Part shown: positions 58,109 to 64,000 of the stretch, piece after piece
How positions within the stretch are numbered: the first letter of the stretch is position 1
Layout of the letters: every line of letters starts with the position of its first letter
Assembly (NCBI GenBank): GCA_029204225.1
Contig: CM055092.1
Location: 20,194,036 to 20,258,035, forward strand
Direction of reading: 5' to 3'
Length of the DNA: 64,000 nucleotides
DNA from: Diphasiastrum complanatum
Lineage: Eukaryota; Streptophyta; Lycopodiopsida; Lycopodiales; Lycopodiaceae
The notes under the pieces: generated by a model
What the model saw: only the letters and a program-made list of their open reading frames with translations
Databases searched by the model: none
Told to the model about the DNA's origin: nothing
Program-made: the position numbers and the translations under genes

Positions 58109-59397
58109 TGGGCCCATCAAAAGGTCCAGCTGACACTTACAAAGCCCGACGGGACGAGTTCCTCCAACAACTCCACTCCCTCGGTGCTGCGTATAACTTG
58201 TTGATTCTGTCTCCTCCTAAACCTATCACCCCCGCACCCCTCTCCCCAGATCATTCCATCCCCGACCTTCCAGAAACTAACACTGACATGGGGGGTGATG
58301 ATGACTTCTTGGCAAATCAATCAGAAACGAGAAGGTTCTCGCCCAGGCAAGACACGGGCGCAGCTGAGCCATCAACAAGTGAGAGAGCCAAAGAGAAAGA
58401 CACGGGCACCAAGGCCCTAGATGATTATCTGGCGAGGCCATCCCAACCGCGTAAGACAACTTCTCCTACCAGGCCCAGAGGCAAATTGGCTGACACGAGA
58501 GAGTCAGAGACATTTGAGAGGAGATATCCTCCCAACATGAGGGGAGACAAAGAAGACATCGATCAAAGCCAATACTCCACCAGGGACGAGATCATCGCCG
58601 CGTTACAACTGCAACCAGAATGGCGGAGTAAAGTCCTGAAGGATAGCAGACGACTTCAAGAGTATTTGAAGGCACCGGCATGGAAGCAAGTGGATCCTTT
58701 CTACATGCCACTCAAATGCAGAAACCCATGGCCGATGGAAAAGCCGCGAGTAGAGTTGGTAAACTGGCCAGTCATCCCGAGAATTTATGAGAGAACCACC
58801 TCGGATGAATTGAGGCTGTAGTTACTTGACTTCGGGCATAAATACAAATCAAATGCCGATCTCTACGTGCAGGAAAGTGCTGAATATTGCAGATCCATGG
58901 CCTTTCCGATGCAGCAAGAGTGTTTTTGGGATTGAGGCTTGGATCCCATTAGGATCAATCCAAATACGGCCCTCCAGTCGGAAGAAGACCATGAGATGAT
59001 GGCCAGGCTATACTACAGAGCGGCTTTCATGTCGTCATGTTATGTGACCATGGTGGAAGATTGGCAGGAGATGGGCTTTGTGGAAAAGATAAGAGAATAT
59101 CTGGGGCCCCTCAATTTCGGAAGTAAGCTCCGCTTCCAGGTTTTTGAAGCCCTAGGACGAAAGATGAGCGAGCGAAAGCAGATGGCCCAACGACGAGGCG
59201 AGCAGGACTCGCAAGAAGTTCTCAGGAGGGCTGGTATGTAGCGGCCAATTGAGAGACTTCCAACTTTGAAGAATAAGTTTGCGGACAATAAGCACCTGGT
59301 TTTACGGAAGCGAACGAAGATCCACGCTTTTTCAAGTGCCAAGCAGAAGACATCATCAGTGTTGCAGTGGGTCCTGCAACAGATTAGGGGTGGATAA
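58108..59397 (+). pseudogene. unrecognised ORF 2 starting at a TAATG overlap
   Basis: The ATG at 58108 shares its A with the TAA of ORF 1. One frame runs to TAA at 59395 with only three internal stops (58819, 58933, 59239) and no frameshift, about 429 codons. It starts MGPSKGPADTYKARRDEFL, followed by a Pro/Ser/Thr-rich disordered stretch. A more ordered part follows ('YSTRDEIIAALQLQPEWRSK', 'VDPFYMPLKCRNPWPMEKPR', 'WPVIPRIYERTTSDEL', 'MMARLYYRAAFMSSCYVTMV'). No catalytic or zinc motif is visible. Codon bias is GC-richer than the surroundings. Family unknown. Confidence 0.5.
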
Positions 59398-59586
59398 TAC
59401 TAGCAGATTCCAGAGAATCCTCAGATGCTGAACCAAGTTGGAGACACAAGTTATCTCTCACCCATGACCGAGGAGGTCTTAGAAGGAGGAGAGCAGAAGA
59501 AGTTGAAAGCCTATGAGGTATTAGCTAGAAAGGCAGTGAGCTATTTATGTGAGCCTACATGGTGTATCCCTAAGAAGGAATGACCA

Positions 59587-60290
59587 TGTAGGAGCTAGTA
59601 ACATTTTCTAGAACTATTGTAATAAATGTAGACCCCCCTTAATTTAGTAAGAGTGAGCCACCTTTTGATGGTGACCTTTAGTGAAGGGCAAATTCCACAT
59701 GTAATTTCTAATTTAGTGGAATTGCCACATGGGCTCCACATGCACAGCCTTCTTGCTTATTTAAGCCCCCCCCTCTCTTGTGAGAGAGCTTTGAATGTAT
59801 TGTCAAGTTCTCTTGAGCAAATAAAAAGGATCCTCCACGAGTTCTTGATGATAGCTAAGCTCCTTGTTCATGGCAATGTTCTTGAGTGAAATTTCTATGA
59901 GCATGCTTGATTCCTTTGCATTGTGGATTAACTAGGTTCTTGTTTCTTGTTTCTTGCTTAGTTGTGGATTAGGATTTAGTTCTTGTTTGTGGAATAAGGT
60001 AGTAATCAGCATTCAAGTAAACTAGATAGGCTGGTTTGTGGTATTGATCTTGCATACTCCCTTACAACCCAGTTCTTGATTGTTCTTGAGTAATCTAAGC
60101 ATCAAGTAATGAGTGTTTTTTGATTCTTATATTATTAAAATGCTGCTAGGAATATTGTTTCTTGTTCCAGTAGTTAATCTAATATTTGATTGTTTTCTAA
60201 TTTAGTAGTTAGTGGTAGGATTGCTCTCTGTACTAAACGTTGATCTTCTTGGGCTTTGTCTGGTTACGTATGTAGTTGAGTATCGAATTC
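59587..60290 (+). promoter_or_regulatory. LTR-like region after ORF 2
   Basis: It begins TGTAGGAGCTAG soon after ORF 2 and contains a TATA-like GCTTATTTAAG at about 59755-59765, and AATAAAAAGG at about 59819. T-rich DNA follows, ending near 'GAATTCGTGACACCC'. A TATA box some 60 bases before a poly(A)-type signal is the layout of a retroelement LTR (U3-R-U5). No second copy was found in the window, so the LTR call is inference. Confidence 0.35.
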
Positions 60291-61259
60291 GTGACACCCA
60301 CTGACAGACTGGGAATACATGTTGAAACCTGAGTAATGCTTCTGCTCTGTAACTGTTCTAATAAGAAGAAGAACCACAAAGAACCGTAGCAACAAAAGTA
60401 AAAGAAATCCAAGAAGAAAAAAAAAACGTGCTCACAGATCCAGTGAATCTGTGAACATTTTTCATGAATGATGATGAGTTACTCAGTTACACGATGGGTT
60501 GTCTTCCTCAAGGCAAAACAAACTTATGGAGCGATTGAGGGCTCGACAAGAGACTCGTAACTCTAGTAGACTGATTGACTACCCATCATCCTTTGAGGAG
60601 ATTTAGTCTCCCCACCTTAATGCCCAAGGTGTTTCCCCTTCCCACGAGGGTCACTCCTATGAGGGTGTGATGCCATGAAAATGTTAAATATTAAATATCA
60701 ACATAAATATGGCATGATATACTCAAAAATGTAGATATGAGCTGGATAAGTATAAATCATGAAGAGGCCTAAGTCATTTTTCGGGAATATATCTCCTAAG
60801 TACTCGCCTTGTAATTAAGGGCAAGACCTTTTAAAGGAAAAGACATTGTCTTGGACAACCTAGTTGGACAACCTTTACTAGGTTATCCATACGAAATGAC
60901 TAGATACGAAAAGACATCATAAACTAGAGTAACTTTAACTCATAGTTAAGTATACCTCTTATGGTATAGGTGAACGTATTCTCAGTCTAATTGTTAACTA
61001 GACCCTTTCGCGGGAGCGACACACCTGTTGTTTTAGAGGTGTGTTTGTTCGTCCCGTAGAACATATATTGATCTCACACTTCAGACTCGATCATCGAGAG
61101 AGAGGAGTTTATGCTTATGTAAGAGATTGAAGAAGTGTATAGAGTTATGTGAGTTATTCACTCTTATCTCTGTTCTCCGCACTACTCAGTGTAAGTGATC
61201 TGGAGTTTGCTAACAATCTCTAAAATATTTCATGAATTTCTCTCTGATCAGACAGACGC
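60291..61259. other. unassigned DNA between LTR-like region and gypsy integrase
   Basis: No coding frame of note. A poly-A rich patch (about 60408-60427) and GACAACCTAGTTGGACAACC direct repeats (about 60853-60872) are the only structures seen. Confidence 0.45.
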
Positions 61260-61265
61260 TCTAGT

Positions 61266-61598
61266 GCATTACAGTCGTTTGCTTTGAAGAATACAGTTAA
61301 TAAGATATTGACTGCCAAGTATTGGTGGCCAACAATGTTCAAGGATGTATCAAATTTTATTTGTTCATGTGATCCATGCCATAGATCTGGTAAGCCTACA
61401 AAAGCAATGAATTGGCTGTTGACACCAATCTTGCCTCTTGCACCATTCGAGAAGTGGGGGATTGACTTTGTCGGTCCAATCAAACTTGTTACCCGACATA
61501 CGAAATGTCGTTATATTCTAGTTGCCACGGATTATGCTACCAAGAACGTTGAAGCAGAGGCGACGAAACAAAACGATGTGAAAGCTGTCGCGACGTTC
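61266..61598 (+). pseudogene. Ty3/gypsy integrase fragment
   Basis: The frame reads 'KILTAKYWWPTMFKDVSNFI', 'CSCDPCHRSGKP' (CxxC of the H2C2 zinc domain), 'APFEKWGIDFVGPI' (first catalytic Asp) and 'RYILVATDYATK' (core strand). The His part of the zinc domain is degraded. The text stops at 'VKAVATF', where the inverted LTR-like arm begins. D,D-35-E motifs beyond the first Asp are missing. Confidence 0.8.
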
Positions 61599-61599
61599 T

Positions 61600-63115
61600 C
61601 CCATGACTCATTAATGAGTTTAATTTCCCTCCAAACCCATAGCATTAATGTGGACTGGATTCAATGTCTCCACCATTCAAATTTGAATCTACTAAAACTC
61701 ATTTACTACGATTTTTCAAACTTTCGAAAAGTTTTTATTCAAACGATTTTAGACTAATATAACTTTGAAAAGTCAAACTCTAAGTCTAATATGAAAATTG
61801 GCCTCAATTGCCAAATATACAAATATGACCAAAATAGCAAAGCTAGTTGAAATTTCTCACAAGTGGCAGGTTGATGTGGCAAGTGTCTTGCTAACCTCTT
61901 CTCCCTTTGTATTGTGCTTTATAGTGACCAAATTGGAGTCATGTAACAAAAATTATGGCCATCAAAAGTTTGGCAATTTTTAGAGTAAATTTGAAAAAAA
62001 TTTGAATTGTTCTGGTTGCATGCATGTCTGTGAAGCAGTAGAGTGCTTTTCTAGTGTTGAGAATGTTTTGGATGAATCTGTATGCATGATACAAGGTGGT
62101 ACAATAGTTTGATTAGAGTAATTTCATGCTTGAATATGGTTTTACAAAAAGCTAGTCGAAAAGCAGATTTTTTAGTCACTAGGTATTTTACGTATATTTT
62201 TTATTTTTTAGAAATCACTGCATGTCATGTTTGGTGCATGCCAGATGTTTCAAAATCATTTTGAAATGTGATGGCAATTGTGAGACTGCCAAGTCGATGC
62301 TTTAAATCGGTTTTCATAGTTTTGGTCCACATTGAACGGAATCTGAAAATCCCAGTTACGTAAAATTTTGACAGATCATGGATGTTTTGATTATCTTTAA
62401 ATTCTTTGGTTTTTTATCAAACAGAAATTGCTTATAAAGTGAATCTTGCTCTATCTCATGTTTGAGCAATTTCGATGGAGATGGAGGCTCATTCATGGAG
62501 TTTTATGGTGAAGACATATCAAGAAAGAACAAAGAGGGAGGATACAAGCAAGCAAATGGTTATCGCTTACATTTATTTTCTGGTTGCTGTAATTTTTTTG
62601 AGAGTTTATAGCATGGAAGAATCATCTCATTTACATTCTATTTGGTTCTTCATGTTCTATTTACATCTTGATGTGTAAAATTGATGTAAGAGATAGTGAA
62701 GCTATTCTCTATATCAATTATGGATGCTACTTTAAAGAATTGGGAAAGGACTTGTTCATGAAGCATAGGACTTCACTTGGAGTGTTTTCTAAGTCTATGC
62801 TTAAACTAGTTGAAGAGGGAGTGTGAAAGATTTCAACTAGTTTTGCTATTTTGGGTCATATTTGTATATTTGACAATTGAGGCCAATTTTCATATTAGAC
62901 TTAGAGTTTAACTCTTCAAAGTTATATCAGTCTAAAAGCATTTGAATAAACACTTTTGTAAAGTGTGGGAAACTATAGAACATGAGTTCTGGAGATTTTC
63001 AATTTGAGTAGTAGATACATTGAATCTAGTCACAAAAATAGTAGGGTTTTCATTATGGAGGGAAACCAAAGTTTGAATTTAGGTTTGGACCTATTATGAA
63101 AGGATGTAACTCATG
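61600..63115. mobile_element. inverted pair of LTR-like arms with ~950-bp spacer
   Basis: The left arm (about 61600-61870) and the reverse complement of the right arm (about 62815-63115) agree over most of their length, for example 'CTAAGTCTAATATGAAAATT' and 'GGATTCAATG'/'AGATTCAATG'. The right arm starts TGTGAAAGATTTCAAC after GAAGAGGGAG, as a copia 3' LTR follows its polypurine tract. The left arm is the same sequence on the other strand. The spacer has no retroelement domain. It breaks the gypsy integrase at about 61599. Confidence 0.65.
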
Positions 63116-63690
63116 GGAAGAGAAGACATTCTCTCTCCCTTATTGCTTATACATGGTTCTCTTGGGTTCTACTATCCATTGGTGCACTATACTTGTGATA
63201 ACTTGCAATTTTGTGTATAGAATGTTCATTAAATGTTATTTTCAAATCCACAAATGTGAAATACAGTAGCTTACTGTTTTTGTACGGACATCAATATTAG
63301 TTTATGTTTTGATTGATGTTTGATCGAGATCTATTAGAGTTTGTATCTCATTCATAGTGTAGATGTTGGTTTTTCTACATTGGCAAGGTTGGTGATTTGT
63401 TGTCTTTCTAAATTCAAGATCATTTTATGGATTTGGATCTTAATTGATCTAAAATTCTTCACAAGGTATAAGCAAGTTCAAGATGAGCTACTATGAGAAT
63501 ATGAAAATGAACCTATTCCATTAACCAAGAAAACTCAACAAAAACACTTACCATGACCCTCGGGAATAGAGATCATATCAAAGCTTCTATAGTCACAAAT
63601 CTTGTTACCTTTCCATATTGTTCGTAAATTATCCGAACCCTTACACAAGATCATAACCCGCAAATTACATGAACCAAATGAGGATATTGA
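63116..63690. other. probable remainder of the right LTR-like arm and unassigned DNA
   Basis: AT-rich, with no gene. The LTR that starts at 62822 should end in this stretch, but without a second same-strand copy I cannot place the end. Confidence 0.4.
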
Positions 63691-64000
63691 AATACCTCAT
63701 CAACCGAAGATTCCAATGTAAGCCCCACATGTTGATGATACCTTGTTTCAAATAGGAAAAGCAAGAGGCTGCATCACCTTACTAGTAAGCCATAAAGATC
63801 ATGCTACTGTACCTGTTATCATCGATAGTAGATCAGGAGTAAATATCATATCACTATTTCTTGCTAAACAATGAGGCGCTAACTAATTCCCCGACAACCT
63901 TCCAATAGATGATCAATCATCTAATCTTATGAGGATACCAAAAGAAAATAAGTTGCCACCTTTTGCACATACCCTTTGGTCTAACTAATGCCCGACAACC
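63690..64000 (+). pseudogene. degenerate Ty3/gypsy protease and RT remnant at window edge
   Basis: 'VPVIIDSRSGVNIISLFLA' resembles the gypsy-type protease signature '(L/I)IDSGSGVNhh'. The last bases read PFGLTNA, as in the gypsy RT 'MPFGLTNAPATFQ'. Several stops and a large deletion lie between. The element continues past the window. Confidence 0.45.

Overview
The window looks like nuclear DNA of a land plant with a large, repeat-rich genome. A fern or another large-genome lineage is my guess; I cannot name the species. The grounds are introns of kilobase size with GT/AG borders, Ty1/copia, Ty3/gypsy, hAT and MULE remnants at every scale, and many long (CT)n/(GA)n tracts. No rRNA, plastid, bacterial or CRISPR sequence was seen.

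One host gene is well supported. It encodes a pyridoxal-phosphate homeostasis protein (YggS/PROSC/PLPBP family) on the + strand in eight exons, from the ATG at 10424 to the TAG at 34530-34532. Exons 1-7 lie between 10424 and 15701. The last exon is 18.8 kb away at 34458-34532, because intron 7 is filled with nested transposons. A degenerate gypsy fragment was hit by a copia element (16132-28415). That element was hit by a hAT transposon (20576-27467, 8-bp target duplication TCATGGAC). The hAT element in turn holds an LTR-less copia fragment (about 21741-23800). Upstream of the gene (1-10400) are a MULE relic, a gypsy LTR-like piece, a 3'-truncated copia element (5119-8793), a G-box minisatellite, a probable tRNA-derived SINE and a 229-bp tandem duplication running into the 5' leader.

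Downstream, a second, nearly intact hAT element (35025-40220) has a six-exon transposase gene and striking subterminal palindromes. At 44546-51229 (minus strand) lies the most unusual element: a non-LTR retrotransposon with reverse transcriptase, a CxC...HxxxC zinc motif and an R2-like restriction-type endonuclease (RLE). It is split by a young copia element (45748-49652, TSD AAAGG). Subtracting the copia and one TSD leaves both halves in the same frame, giving one ORF of about 900 codons with three nonsense codons and no net frameshift.

The last 13 kb hold gypsy and copia fragments and a pair of unrecognised long degenerate ORFs (56233-58108 and 58108-59397) joined by a TAATG stop/start overlap and followed by LTR-like DNA. 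Next come a gypsy integrase fragment broken by an inverted pair of LTR-like arms (61600-63115), and gypsy protease/RT remnants at the window edge. Apart from the host gene, nearly every coding signal is a broken mobile-element gene. The two best candidates for something little described are the RLE-type plant retroelement and the TAATG-coupled ORF pair.
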